This document shows, piece after piece, positions 1 to 8,569 of a stretch of 64,000 nucleotides of DNA. Below the pieces are notes generated by a model, which had not been told where the DNA came from, made no database searches, and saw only the letters and a list, made by a program, of their open reading frames with translations. The stretch is from Gemmatimonadota bacterium (lineage in GTDB: Bacteria; Gemmatimonadota; Gemmatimonadetes; Gemmatimonadales; GWC2-71-9), in the NCBI GenBank assembly GCA_016704275.1, contig JADJAK010000002.1:1-64000 (forward strand). Direction: 5' to 3'. Position 1 is the first letter of the stretch; each line of letters starts with the position of its first letter. A program made the translations under genes and the position numbers.

Positions 1-256
1 CGCGCTCCGCCAGGTAGACCTTCATGAGGCTCTGGTACGGGACGTCTTGCTCGTTCGCGAGCCGCTTCAGGTCCGTGAGCAGCGTCTCGGGCAAGCGCAT
101 CGAGATGGGGGTGGTCGTGGGCTTCAGGTTGGGGAAGACGACACGACGCGCCTGCGTCCAATCGAAGTACTCCGTCGTATCCGCCGTGGCCCAGAACTTC
201 TGCTCAGCGGCTTCGGTCGCAAACTTCGGGATCGGCTTGAGCTTAGGCTTCGGCAT
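1..256 (-). CDS. brnA: BrnA-type antitoxin (CopG/ribbon-helix-helix), partial
   Basis: Antitoxin of a type II pair, cut by the left window edge after about 85 residues. The visible protein starts MPKPKLKPIPKF and has the BrnA/CopG layout: a charged N-terminal segment with 'FWATADTTEYFDW', then a ribbon-helix-helix region around residues 48-80 with 'ISMRLPETLLTDLKRLANEQ'. The ATG at 256 overlaps the end of the upstream toxin gene by 14 bases, as is usual for brnTA. In this family the antitoxin neutralises BrnT and represses its own promoter through the ribbon-helix-helix fold. The C-terminus lies outside the window, so completeness cannot be judged. Confidence 0.85.
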   Translation of the reverse strand, partial: MPKPKLKPIPKFATEAAEQKFWATADTTEYFDWTQARRVVFPNLKPTTTPISMRLPETLLTDLKRLANEQDVPYQSLMKVYLAER

Positions 257-551
257 ATCGCTGACGCTCCTTCCGGTTCATGTCGCGCGCGGACAGAGGG
301 CGGATCCGGTCGCCCCGCAGGGTGAAGACAATCGCAAGGGTCCGCCCCTCCGCGGTCTGGCCCCACGCGGCCCACCGCTCTTCGACCTTCGAATGCCGAG
401 GGTCCGGGGCAATGAGCAGGGGCTCGTGAAAGAACACCTGCTCGCATTCCCCAGGTGTGACCTGATGGCGCGCCACGACCTTGGGAGCATTGCCGGCGTC
501 CCACTCAAAGCCCGTGCACTGGGCCAATCGGTCAAAGATGTCGGCGGCCAC
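243..551 (-). CDS. brnT: BrnT family ribonuclease toxin
   Basis: A 102-residue protein matching the BrnT toxin family, whose members are small RelE-fold RNases that inhibit translation. Family features visible are 'FEWDAGN' near residue 15, the central 'DPRHSKVEERWAAWGQTAEGRTLAIVFTLRGDRIRPLSARDMNRKERQRY', of which 'RPLSARDMNRKERQRY' is the conserved C-terminal signature. The start is GTG at 551; no ATG is available upstream in frame. brnA follows with a 14-base overlap, so toxin is translated first, the usual order in this family. A TA-rich palindrome lies just upstream. Confidence 0.85.
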   Translation of the reverse strand: MAADIFDRLAQCTGFEWDAGNAPKVVARHQVTPGECEQVFFHEPLLIAPDPRHSKVEERWAAWGQTAEGRTLAIVFTLRGDRIRPLSARDMNRKERQRYAEA

Positions 552-558
552 GGTGGAT

Positions 559-577
559 GTATATACCCGGTCTATAC
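559..577 (-). promoter_or_regulatory. Palindromic TATA element upstream of brnT, probable promoter/operator
   Basis: The inverted repeat GTATA-N9-TATAC lies 8 bases upstream of the brnT start, in an otherwise GC-rich stretch. Read toward brnT, TATATA is well placed as a -10 hexamer for a leaderless or very short-leader transcript. BrnA proteins autorepress at palindromes overlapping the promoter, so this is the likely operator. The role is inferred from position and symmetry. Confidence 0.5.
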
Positions 578-1079
578 GAGGCGCAAGAGTCCGGCGATAG
601 GCCTAACGTGTATTGGACCCGCAGCCCCTGCGGCCCAATCCTGAAGAACGGTAGCGCCTGCAGCCTAATCGGGAAACCTGGCGGCTGGTTTCACCGGTCG
701 AATCGCCGCAGGGGCTTCCAGGTCGCCGGAGAAGCTGCACCCCTGCCAGGAACGACCACCTTCCCCGCCCCGTCAGGCCTCGAATTCCCCGAAGGAAGCG
801 CGATTTCGACCTCCTCGCCTGCAGGGGTGTCGATTTATCCTGCGAAGCGAGGGGCGCTACTGTGGACGCGCTGGGAAGCTGGAGGGCCGAGGACGGTTGC
901 GTTCACGGCCTCACCGACCAAACCACCCGACCACGAACGCCGCGACGTTGGGGAAGGTGGCGGTGATCTGGCACGACAAACGGGGGCGCCCCCGCCTTGC
1001 GGCGCGAGCCGGGCGGTGCGATCCTCAGGGGATACGCCATACTGACCGCACCCCCACCACCTTCCGCGAGTCTCGCCCA
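578..1079. other. Intergenic stretch without a supported gene
   Basis: About 500 bases between brnT and the lipoprotein gene. Open frames here have no recognisable domains, no convincing ribosome binding site and composition unlike neighbouring genes. One short segment near 700 resembles a tRNA T-loop, but no cloverleaf can be built around it. It may hold promoters for both flanking units. Confidence 0.5.
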
Positions 1080-1547
1080 ATGCGCCTTGCCCGACCGACC
1101 GTCCTTACCCTGGCCACCCTGCTCGTCACTGCCTGCGGCAGCGACTCCGGCACCAATTCCGGCGATGACAACACCATGTCCGCCACCGTTGCTGGCACGG
1201 CCTGGAGCGGCACGCTCGCGGTGCAGGGCACGCACGGCGGCAACGTGCTCGCCGTGAGCGGCACCAACGGCACCTACCAGATCCAGCTGACCATCCCGGG
1301 CGTCGCCGCGACCGGCACCTTCAATGTCGGACCCGGCAACCTCGGTGTCGCGCAGCTGGTGCAGGTCACCACCGGCACCCCGGCGTGGACCTCCTCGCTC
1401 GTTGGGGGCGCGGGCTCGATCACCGTGACGACGCTGACCGCCACCCGCGCGGCCGGCACCTTTACCTTCACCGCCGCCGCCTCGCCGGGGACCTCCGCCA
1501 CGGGAACGCGGTCGGTGACGAACGGGTCGTTTGATGTGCAGTTCTGA
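1080..1547 (+). CDS. Secreted lipoprotein, beta-sandwich type
   Basis: A 155-residue protein with a lipoprotein signal peptide: the hydrophobic stretch VLTLATLLVTAC gives a lipobox ending at Cys17. The mature part is Gly/Thr/Ala-rich with short alternating strands ('TVAGTAWSGTL', 'GTYQIQLTIPG', 'GTFTFTAAA', ending 'GSFDVQF'), the pattern of small beta-sandwich lipoproteins such as the DUF6252-like group. ATG at 1080 is chosen because it puts the signal peptide at the N-terminus; the frame is open further upstream. It converges on the dipeptidase gene. The specific function is unknown; membrane attachment and export are well supported. Confidence 0.75.
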   Translation: MRLARPTVLTLATLLVTACGSDSGTNSGDDNTMSATVAGTAWSGTLAVQGTHGGNVLAVSGTNGTYQIQLTIPGVAATGTFNVGPGNLGVAQLVQVTTGTPAWTSSLVGGAGSITVTTLTATRAAGTFTFTAAASPGTSATGTRSVTNGSFDVQF

Positions 1548-1550
1548 GGG

Positions 1551-1704
1551 GTCGTAGGTCGTAAGTCGTAGGTCCTGAACGCCGTCATCCCGAGCGAAGC
1601 GAGGGACCTGCGTGGCAGCCATCACGCGGGTCCCTCGTTTCACTCGGGATGACTTACGACTTACGACCTACGACCTACGACCTATGACCTACGACTTCGT
1701 CGCC
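1551..1704. repeat. Heptamer-flanked inverted repeat module 1 (convergent gap)
   Basis: The convergent gap is filled by 7-bp tandem units of the GTCGTAG/GTCGTAA type on the left and their complements (CTACGAC, TTACGAC) on the right. Inside is an inverted repeat at 1585-1652, with arms beginning TCATCCCGAGCG and ending CTCGGGATGA. The left array starts within three bases of the lipoprotein stop codon, and the right array runs into the dipeptidase stop codon (TAG of GTCGTAG). The whole element could fold into a long stem on either strand and may terminate both transcripts. Confidence 0.85.
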
Positions 1705-3036
1705 CTACGACTTCTTCTGCATCCCCGCCGCCACCTTCTCCACCTCTCCCATCACCCGCAGCAGGTTCCCGCCCCAGATCTTGGCGATCTGCGCCTCGGT
1801 GTAGCCGCGCTTCACCAGTTCCAGCGTGACGTTGAAGGTCTCGCCCGCGTTGCGCCACCCCTCGACACCGCCGCCGCCGTCGAAGTCGGAGGAGATGCCG
1901 ACATGATCGATGCCGATCAACTTGACGGCGTAGTCGATGTGATCGACGAAGTCGGCGACCGTCGCCGCCGCATCGGCCGGGTAGCGGCGGTTGGTGATGT
2001 CTTCCTGCGCGGCGAGGTAGCGGTTCCGCGCCTCGTTCGGCAGCGCCTCGACCTGGGCGGTCACCTGGGCCTGCTGCGTGGCCGTGATCCCGAACTGCTT
2101 CCGGAGGTCGGCGATCGCGTCGCGGCGGGCGGCGTCGCGTGCGGCGGCGTCGGCGTTGCACTTCACGTAGCCGTTGAAGGCGACCAGTTGAGCCACGCCA
2201 CCGTTCTTCGCCAACGCACGCAGTTGCTCGTCGTCGAGGTTGCGGCTGTGGTTGCAGATGGCGCGGACGCCGGAGTGGGACGCGATGATCGGCGCCTTGG
2301 TGATCGCCAGCGTCTGCATCATCGATTCCTTCGACGGATGGGAGATGTCGATCATCATCCCGACCCGGTTCATTTCGACGATCACCTCGCGGCCCAGCGG
2401 CGAGAGGCCATGGTGCAGCCAGACGCCGTCGCGCTCCCCGGTGTTCGAGTCCGAGAGCTGCGAGTGGCCGTTGTGGGCCAGCGACATGTAGCGGCCACCG
2501 AGCGCGTGGAACTTCGCGACGTTGGTGATGTCGGTCCCGATCGAGAAGCCGTTCTCGATCCCGATGAAGATCACCTTCTTCCCTTCCTTGTGGATCCGGC
2601 GCGCATCAGCCGCGGTCAGCGCCAGCGCCGCGCGCGTCGGCGCGATTGAATCGACGAGGCGGTGCACCGCGGCGAACTTCTCGAGCGCCTGGGAGTTGGC
2701 GCGGGCGAAGCTCGCCGGGGTCAGGTCGGTGGACTGCCCGACGTAGGCGATCAGGAACGCCCCGCCGAGGCCGCCCTTCTCCATCTTGACCAGGTCGACC
2801 TGCTGGCGGCCGGGGAGATCGGTCGCGTAGTTGGGCATCCCCACGCGGAACTGCGCCGGCGAGATGTCGACGTGGGTGTCAATTGACAGGACCCGGTCGT
2901 GGATGGCGTGGGCCTTGGCCACCATCTTGGCATCCGGAGCCCCGGCGGGCGCCGGAGCGGCCACCGGGGGCGCGCCGGACGCGCACGCGACAGCGACGAA
3001 CGTCAGCAGGGGCAGGACGGAACGAAAGCGGTTCAC
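1705..3036 (-). CDS. Membrane dipeptidase, peptidase family M19 (renal dipeptidase-like), lipoprotein
   Basis: A zinc metallopeptidase of the amidohydrolase fold that hydrolyses dipeptides, about 443 residues. M19 landmarks are present: 'SIDTHVDIS' (the H-x-D metal pair), 'FIGIENGFSIG' (bridging Glu region), 'GMMIDISHPS' and 'IIASHSGVRAICNHSRNL' (metal His residues), and 'GIDHVGISSDFDGG' near the C-terminus. The N-terminus has a hydrophobic segment ending in VAVAC, a lipobox, so the enzyme is probably anchored in the periplasm. The GTG start at 3036 is preferred because a GGAG site sits seven bases upstream and it gives the signal peptide at the N-terminus; the frame stays open further upstream. 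The stop codon TAG is itself part of the adjoining heptamer array. Confidence 0.9.
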   Translation of the reverse strand: MNRFRSVLPLLTFVAVACASGAPPVAAPAPAGAPDAKMVAKAHAIHDRVLSIDTHVDISPAQFRVGMPNYATDLPGRQQVDLVKMEKGGLGGAFLIAYVGQSTDLTPASFARANSQALEKFAAVHRLVDSIAPTRAALALTAADARRIHKEGKKVIFIGIENGFSIGTDITNVAKFHALGGRYMSLAHNGHSQLSDSNTGERDGVWLHHGLSPLGREVIVEMNRVGMMIDISHPSKESMMQTLAITKAPIIASHSGVRAICNHSRNLDDEQLRALAKNGGVAQLVAFNGYVKCNADAAARDAARRDAIADLRKQFGITATQQAQVTAQVEALPNEARNRYLAAQEDITNRRYPADAAATVADFVDHIDYAVKLIGIDHVGISSDFDGGGGVEGWRNAGETFNVTLELVKRGYTEAQIAKIWGGNLLRVMGEVEKVAAGMQKKS

Positions 3037-3121
3037 GACGGACTCCGGAGGCGAGGGAGACGGCGATGGCGTGGGGGCTGCCCGAAACGTAACGTCCGGC
3101 CCGCCACGTAGCATCGGCCGC

Positions 3122-4480
3122 TCAGGGATGCGCGGCAATGATCCGTTCGGCGGCGCGCAGACCACCCAACATGACTTCGTGCACGGCCAGGCCGGCACGC
3201 CAGGCGCCGGTGAACAGTAGTCCGGATCGATCCGCTTCCAACGCCTCGGCCGGTGCGATCCGTGCCGCATGCCCGGACGTGGCAATCGGCAGCGCCGCCC
3301 GCCACCGGCGCACCTCGCAGAAGGCCGGCTCACGGGTGACGCCGAGGAGGTCACCCAGCTCCGCACGCGCCATCTCGACGACGGTCGCGTCGGCCATCTC
3401 GGCGACCTGCGGTTGACGCATTCCTCCGGCGAAGGCCGTGAGGAGGACGTGGTTGACCGGGACGCGCTCCGGAAAGAGCGTCGAGGGGAAGAGCGCGCCA
3501 AGGATCCGGCGCCGCTCGCACGATGGCGCCAGCAGGCCCGAGCCATCGAGGGGGTGGGCGACCCTTTCGCGGGGATACCCCAGCGAGACGGTGACCAGCG
3601 ACGAATGGGGGATCGTGGCAAGGCTCCGGATCGCCTCGCCGCCGGGGAGATCGAGTGCCAGGGTGGCGAAGGCCGTCGCCGGACAGGCGAAGACCACGCC
3701 GTCGACGTCCGTGGAGGTGCCGTCCGCGGTCTGCACGGTGTAGCCGCCGCCTCGCGCCGCGACGCGCACGACGGCGACCCCGGACCGTACCTGTGCCCCG
3801 AGCATCATCGCAAGGCGCGCGGTGATCTCCTCTAGACCCAGGCGACACGACCAGAGTCCGCCGCCGAGCACCTCCCCGCGGCGACGCGCCTGGCTGCGCG
3901 AGCGCACCGCCCCCTTGAGCACCGAGCCCCCGCGCTGCTCGTACTCGACGAGTTTCGGGAACGCGAAGCGCGCCAGCAGCTGCGTCGGGTCGGCCCCACT
4001 GGTACCTGCCACCAGAGGATCGAAGAGTCTGCTCGCGACCTCATCGCCGAAGCGCCGGCGCGCAAAGGCGTCCACCGTCTCCTCCGGATCGTCCCTGCCC
4101 TTCGCGACGAAGGGCTCCTTGAGCATCCGCAACCGACCGGCGACCGAGAGGATCGGCGTGGCGACGAGGTCGCCCGGCGACAGGGGGAGCACCTGGGGCA
4201 CCCCATCGTGGACGATGTAGCGCCGCCTCACCGCGTCTCCCGGGTGCACGATGCGATCGGCAAGGCCGGCGCGGTCGAGCAGGGCGCGCACGTCCCGATC
4301 CGGTTCCATGATCGTGTTCGGCCCCGCTTCGGCCAGCCAGCCGTCGCGGCGCACCGTCTCGATCGAGCCGCCCACGCGCGGCGCGGCCTCGAACAACAGC
4401 GGCTCGGCGCCAAGTTCCTGCAGACGGCGCGCCGCGACGAGGCCTGCGGCCCCGGCGCCGACGATGGCGATGCGTGCCAC
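3122..4480 (-). CDS. hemY: Oxygen-dependent protoporphyrinogen/coproporphyrinogen oxidase
   Basis: A FAD-dependent oxidase of about 452 residues that oxidises protoporphyrinogen IX or coproporphyrinogen III late in haem synthesis. The N-terminus has the dinucleotide-binding fold 'RIAIVGAGAAGLVAARRL' followed by 'PRVGGSIETVRRDGWLAEAGPNTI', typical of HemY/PPOX proteins. 'LFDPLVAGTSGADPTQLLARFAFP' matches the family's mid region, and 'LLFTGAWRAGLAVHEVMLGGLRAAERI' is the C-terminal FAD-contact motif. GTG at 4480 puts the Rossmann motif at the very N-terminus, as in homologues. It precedes the dipeptidase gene on the same strand by 85 bases. The genome's many haem proteins make haem supply relevant. 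Which porphyrinogen is used cannot be told from sequence alone. Confidence 0.85.
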   Translation of the reverse strand: MARIAIVGAGAAGLVAARRLQELGAEPLLFEAAPRVGGSIETVRRDGWLAEAGPNTIMEPDRDVRALLDRAGLADRIVHPGDAVRRRYIVHDGVPQVLPLSPGDLVATPILSVAGRLRMLKEPFVAKGRDDPEETVDAFARRRFGDEVASRLFDPLVAGTSGADPTQLLARFAFPKLVEYEQRGGSVLKGAVRSRSQARRRGEVLGGGLWSCRLGLEEITARLAMMLGAQVRSGVAVVRVAARGGGYTVQTADGTSTDVDGVVFACPATAFATLALDLPGGEAIRSLATIPHSSLVTVSLGYPRERVAHPLDGSGLLAPSCERRRILGALFPSTLFPERVPVNHVLLTAFAGGMRQPQVAEMADATVVEMARAELGDLLGVTREPAFCEVRRWRAALPIATSGHAARIAPAEALEADRSGLLFTGAWRAGLAVHEVMLGGLRAAERIIAAHP

Positions 4481-4625
4481 CCTCAGCGGCTCCCGAGCGC
4501 CGGGACGCTCGAATGCCGCAGCCGACCAGGACGCTCGGAAAGGTCCACGATGCACCCTGTGGGCGTGAGGGGAAGACGGGGGTGATGTCTGGGAATGCCT
4601 GCGAAGATAGCGCAGGCTGGTCGCG

Positions 4626-5009
4626 TCAGGGACGGGTGACGAGCGTGGCCCCCCATTGCGCGGCGTCGAGGAGTGCGAAGGTCGACCCGTCGGCAACCTG
4701 CTCGACCCGCACGACATAGCGGCTCGCCAGTGCGCGATCGGGAATCCGCAGCACGGCGATCTCGCCGGTATTGGCCGCCCCCAGCAGGAGCAAGTGGGTT
4801 CCGCTGGCGTCGATGGTCATCGCGTCCTCGAGGCCACCGGCGGGCACGACACTGCCCACGACCCCACCACTGACCGTGAGGACGATCGCCCCGGCCGCCG
4901 CGCCCGCCGGCGTCGTGAGGTGAATCGCCAGCTCGCCCGGTGTCGGCGGCGGAACGTCGGTCCCACCGCAGCTTGCCAGCAGCACCGTCACGACGACGAG
5001 GCGCCGCAT
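4626..5009 (-). CDS. Small lipoprotein coupled to M6 protease (cohesin-like?)
   Basis: A 127-residue protein with the lipoprotein signal 'MRRLVVVTVLLASC' and a Gly/Pro-rich linker. The rest is a single beta-rich domain ('GAIVLTVSGGVVGSVVPAGG', 'HLLLLGAANTGEIAVLRIPDRA', 'YVVRVEQVADG'). Its ATG overlaps the TGA of the upstream protease gene (TGATG), so translation is coupled. The fold is not identified with certainty. Its size, lipid anchor, beta-sandwich pattern and coupling to a protease with a dockerin-like tail suggest a cohesin-like or other docking partner, which is inference. Confidence 0.65.
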   Translation of the reverse strand: MRRLVVVTVLLASCGGTDVPPPTPGELAIHLTTPAGAAAGAIVLTVSGGVVGSVVPAGGLEDAMTIDASGTHLLLLGAANTGEIAVLRIPDRALASRYVVRVEQVADGSTFALLDAAQWGATLVTRP

Positions 5010-7276
5010 CAGCGTACCCCCGCGCCGAGCGCGCGACGGAGTGCCGTCGGCAGGGGCCGGCCCGTGCGCCGCAGCCATGCGAGCAGGTCGCCGACATCGT
5101 ACCCGCCATTGCGATTGCCGATCACATCGAGATAGAGGCGCTGGTCCGCCGCGAGTGCCGGTCCGCCAAGGATCGCGGCAACCGCCGCGGTCGGATCGAC
5201 GGCGACGACCTGGACGAAATCCGCGGTCAGGTCATAGGGATGCTGCAGCGTGACGTTCATCGACGCGGCGGGGGTGATGCTGTCGCCCCGCCACCCCAGG
5301 AATTCGACCCCCGGCCCGGGCACCGCGTCGAGCCGCAGCGCGACGCCGACATCGAAGAAGGCGCCGGTGCCGACGACCCCGGTGAGCGAGGAGGTCACGA
5401 CGCCCGGGCCGTTGACGGCCACGCGCACTCGATGCGCCGCGGCAAAATCGGCGAAGAGGGAGTCGGGCGGTCCGGCCCGCGTCACCAGCACCTGGGTCCG
5501 TGGCCCGGCGTTGCTCCAGCTCAGCCACCGCAGCGCACTGCGGCCGTCGAGACTCGCCTGAATGGAGTCCGCGGTGATGGTCACCACCTCTCCAGGAGGA
5601 AAGACCTCGCGATACGTTTGACTGGCCACCGCGTTGACGCGCACGCGCGCCTGAGCCGCGCGCGACGCGATGACGGTCGGTGCGCGCCGGACGTACCGAA
5701 AGCTGACACGCCCCCCGGCCTCGGTGGTGATGCGGTCAATGCGGACCTGCAGCGGCGTGCCATCGGCGCGCGCAGCCTGGGGCGAGGTGGCGAGCCCGAA
5801 CTCATGATTGGCCGTCGTCCCCGGAAAGGGATCACCGGCATCGCCACGATTCCTGATGCCCGTGATCGGGGAGCGCAACTGATTGAGCCCGTCCGCCTGG
5901 ACCAGGGCCACACCCTGCGCGACGCCGGTGTTGACCGTGTTGCCGGAGCGACTGTTGGCGACTCGGGCTGCGTCGATTTGCCAGATCAGCAGACCGGGCC
6001 CCTTCATCCGACTGAACGCCGGGTTCATCATCGCGGTATCGCTGCCGACCCGCTGCCGATTCTCGAGCAGCAGGTAGGTCGAGGGGTCGGCGGTCGCCCC
6101 GTAGTAGACGGTGTCCCCGCTCTGCACCGCCGCCGCCGAGCGCTCGGCGGCACTCGCGAGGGTGTCGATCGTGACCCACCCGAGCTCAGCGAGCGACCAC
6201 GCCTCGAAGGAGGCCGGCGACCACGGTCGCGCATAATTGCCCGAGCCCATCAGCCCCCATTCGCCGATCCCCTCGGTGTTCGAAGCCGCATCGGTGTCGT
6301 AGAGATCGGGGAGGCCGAACGCATGGCCGGTCTCGTGGGCCACGGTGCCGATCGGCATGATCTGTCCGGCCGTGCAGGCCGTGTTGCCGCCGACCGCGCT
6401 CTGCAAGGTGTAGGAGTTGACGCGGAGGAAGCTCCCCGGAATGATCGCGCCGCCCGCACCGCGCCGCGGGGTGCGGGTCGTGTACGCCTGCCCGCTGTTC
6501 CACCCGGAGATGCGGAAGCGATGGGCCCACAAGCCGCTGCCGCCGCACGCCCCATCGACTCGAGCCTGCAGGAAGGTGACGAAGTCGACAATGCCGTCGT
6601 CGTCGCCGGAATTGGGGAGGCCGTCGGGGCCATCGTTGTCGTAGGCATTCCACACGGTGGCACTGTCGCCGCGCAACGAGACGGCGTCGAGGGCCCCGAG
6701 GAGAAGATCGGCCATCCGGCTCCGCACTCGGGCCGGACAGGGGCCATTCACGCCGATGCCATTGCAGCCGTCTTCGTAGTACGCGGCGGCACTGTCCAGC
6801 GTGACCCAGTCGAAGACCGAACCGTCGAGGGTGATGTGCCCTCGCGACTGGGCCCCGTAGAACGTCTTGAGACTCCACGCCTGCCCCACCGGGGTCGCGG
6901 AGAAGAGCACCTGTTGATAGTCAGCCGACGGAAAGGGCTGCGCCACCCCAGGAAATGTCATCGGGATCACCGGCACGAAGTACCCACCCGAGACCTGCAT
7001 CGAGGCGTCACCCGCGTTCAGGCGCGCCAACGCGCCGTCGCGGAGCAACGCGGCCCGCGTGGCGGCGATTCGCGCCGTGACCCGCCGCCACGCCCCGTCG
7101 GGGGCGATGTCGAAACCGCGGACTTCAAACTGCCCGGGCCGGGCACGCGGGTATTGCCCAGCGACCGGGAGGGCCGCGAGCAGGGCAAGGCCGGCCCCGA
7201 GGAGAGACCGAAGCCCCCCTCGCCGTCCCGCCCCTGCGGGGCGTCCTTCGCCTTGTCTCGCCCTGCCGTCGGTCAT
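5009..7276 (-). CDS. Secreted M6 family metalloprotease with dockerin-like C-terminus
   Basis: An exported zinc protease of 755 residues related to immune inhibitor A (peptidase family M6). A signal peptide is visible (Arg-rich n-region, then LLGAGLALLAALPVAGQ). The zinc motif is HETGH in 'GTVAHETGHAFGLPDLYD', followed by 'GLMGSGNYARPWSPASFEAWSLAELGW', both typical of M6. The prodomain-like N-terminal part and a long beta-rich C-terminal region flank the catalytic domain. The last 60 residues contain 'LDVIGNRNGGYDVGDLLAWLRRTG', which resembles half of a type I dockerin repeat. The ATG has a strong GGGGG(A) ribosome site. It is translationally coupled to the small lipoprotein and divergent from the sphingolipid operon. 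Confidence 0.85.
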   Translation of the reverse strand: MTDGRARQGEGRPAGAGRRGGLRSLLGAGLALLAALPVAGQYPRARPGQFEVRGFDIAPDGAWRRVTARIAATRAALLRDGALARLNAGDASMQVSGGYFVPVIPMTFPGVAQPFPSADYQQVLFSATPVGQAWSLKTFYGAQSRGHITLDGSVFDWVTLDSAAAYYEDGCNGIGVNGPCPARVRSRMADLLLGALDAVSLRGDSATVWNAYDNDGPDGLPNSGDDDGIVDFVTFLQARVDGACGGSGLWAHRFRISGWNSGQAYTTRTPRRGAGGAIIPGSFLRVNSYTLQSAVGGNTACTAGQIMPIGTVAHETGHAFGLPDLYDTDAASNTEGIGEWGLMGSGNYARPWSPASFEAWSLAELGWVTIDTLASAAERSAAAVQSGDTVYYGATADPSTYLLLENRQRVGSDTAMMNPAFSRMKGPGLLIWQIDAARVANSRSGNTVNTGVAQGVALVQADGLNQLRSPITGIRNRGDAGDPFPGTTANHEFGLATSPQAARADGTPLQVRIDRITTEAGGRVSFRYVRRAPTVIASRAAQARVRVNAVASQTYREVFPPGEVVTITADSIQASLDGRSALRWLSWSNAGPRTQVLVTRAGPPDSLFADFAAAHRVRVAVNGPGVVTSSLTGVVGTGAFFDVGVALRLDAVPGPGVEFLGWRGDSITPAASMNVTLQHPYDLTADFVQVVAVDPTAAVAAILGGPALAADQRLYLDVIGNRNGGYDVGDLLAWLRRTGRPLPTALRRALGAGVR

Positions 7277-7390
7277 AGCTTTCCCCCTTGGCCCATGACC
7301 AACTTAGGCCCCATCCCACTCGAAGTTCCACCCGTAACTCCGCGAGGAACCGTGGCGACTGAGACGCACCCCACGCAGGAGGCCCAGGTG

Positions 7391-8569
7391 ATGCTCTTCG
7401 ACAAGTGTCGCCAGTTTACCCAGGCCCGCGAGATTCAAGCGGCCGGCCTCTACCCCTATTTCAAGCCGATCTCGGAATCCGAGGACACCGTCGTCACCAT
7501 CGACGGTCAGAAGCGGATCATGCTTGGCTCGAACAATTACCTGGGGCTGACCCACCACCCGAAGGTGCTCGAGGCCGCCACCAAGGCGCTGCACCGCTAC
7601 GGTGCCGGCTGCACGGGATCGCGTTTCCTCAACGGCTCCCTCGACCTGCATGAACAGCTCGAAGCGGCGCTGGCCAAGTTTCTCGGCAAGGAATCGGCCC
7701 TGGTCTTCTCGACCGGTTACGGCGCGAACCTCGGCCTCATCTCCGGCCTGCTCGGCCGTGGCGAGACCGTCTATCTCGACAAGCTCGACCACGCCTGTAT
7801 CGTCGACGGCGCCAAGCTTTCGTACGGCGACACGCAGCGCTTCAATCACGGCGACCTCGACCACCTCACCCGCCTGCTCGAGCGCAACACGACCGGCAAG
7901 GGCACGATGGTGGTCGTCGACGGTGTCTACTCGATGGAAGGCGACATCGCCGACATTCCGGGGCTGAGCAAGATCTGCAATCGCTTCGGCGCGGCGCTTG
8001 TCGTGGACGACGCCCATGCCCTCGGCGTGATCGGCCCGAACGGCGATGGCACCGGTGCCCACTGGGGGATGCAGGACCAGGTCGACATCATCGCCGGCAC
8101 CTTCTCGAAGTCGCTCGCCTCGGTCGGTGGCTTCGTCGCCGCGGACGAGTCGGTGATCCACTTCCTGAAGCACCATTCGCGGCCGTTCATCTTCACCGCC
8201 TCGCTCCCCCCGGCCAACACCGCCGGCGTGCTCGCCGCACTCCAGGTGCTGCAGGACGAGCCCGAGCGGCGCACCACGCTGTGGGCCAACGCCAAGCATC
8301 TGGCCGACGGCTTCCGGGCCCTCGGCTTCGAAATCGGCGAGACCGTCACGCCGATCATCCCGGTGCTCATCGGGCCGCTCGAGACCACCTTCGTCTTCTG
8401 GCGGAAGCTGTACGACGCCGGCGTCTTCACCAACCCGGTCGTGCCGCCGGCGGTGCCGCCGTCGCAGTGCCGCCTGCGCACCAGCGTGATGGCGACCCAC
8501 ACGCCGGCCCAGATCGACACCGCGCTGGAGGCCTTCGGGCGGATCGGCAAGGAGTTGGGGGTCATCTGA
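7391..8569 (+). CDS. spt: Serine palmitoyltransferase (alpha-oxoamine synthase)
   Basis: A PLP enzyme that condenses serine with a fatty acyl thioester to 3-ketosphinganine, the first step of sphingolipid synthesis. The protein is about 392 residues, the length of soluble bacterial SPT. Family stretches include 'GLYPYFKPISES', 'MLGSNNYLGLTHHPKV', 'GCTGSRFLNGSLDLHEQLE', the PLP aspartate region 'VVDDAHALGVIG' and the Schiff-base lysine motif 'GTFSKSLASVGGF'. These match Bacteroidetes-type SPT more closely than KBL or BioF. ATG 7391 is chosen because AGGAGG lies eight bases upstream and the start then aligns with SPT; an upstream ATG at 7295 lacks such a site. It is the first gene of a four-gene operon whose later members fit ceramide synthesis. 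Confidence 0.9.
   Translation: MLFDKCRQFTQAREIQAAGLYPYFKPISESEDTVVTIDGQKRIMLGSNNYLGLTHHPKVLEAATKALHRYGAGCTGSRFLNGSLDLHEQLEAALAKFLGKESALVFSTGYGANLGLISGLLGRGETVYLDKLDHACIVDGAKLSYGDTQRFNHGDLDHLTRLLERNTTGKGTMVVVDGVYSMEGDIADIPGLSKICNRFGAALVVDDAHALGVIGPNGDGTGAHWGMQDQVDIIAGTFSKSLASVGGFVAADESVIHFLKHHSRPFIFTASLPPANTAGVLAALQVLQDEPERRTTLWANAKHLADGFRALGFEIGETVTPIIPVLIGPLETTFVFWRKLYDAGVFTNPVVPPAVPPSQCRLRTSVMATHTPAQIDTALEAFGRIGKELGVI

Noticed and set aside
660..740. tRNA-like T-loop (GGTCGAATC)
   Set aside because: No matching acceptor, D or anticodon stems can be built; chance similarity.
557..1045. Open frame of 162 codons on the plus strand
   Set aside because: No recognisable domain, no ribosome site, odd composition, and overlaps the brnT promoter.
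1612..2649. 345-codon plus-strand frame across the dipeptidase
   Set aside because: Antisense shadow of a clear M19 gene; high-GC DNA gives long false frames.
4940..7294. Long plus-strand frame joined to spt, giving a 1,209-residue protein
   Set aside because: The N-terminal 800 residues are antisense to the M6 protease; the SPT start has its own ribosome site.
7391..8569. 8-amino-7-oxononanoate synthase or 2-amino-3-ketobutyrate ligase
   Set aside because: Same superfamily, but the N-terminal 'GLYPYF' stretch, the TIPVL-like region and the operon partners fit SPT better.
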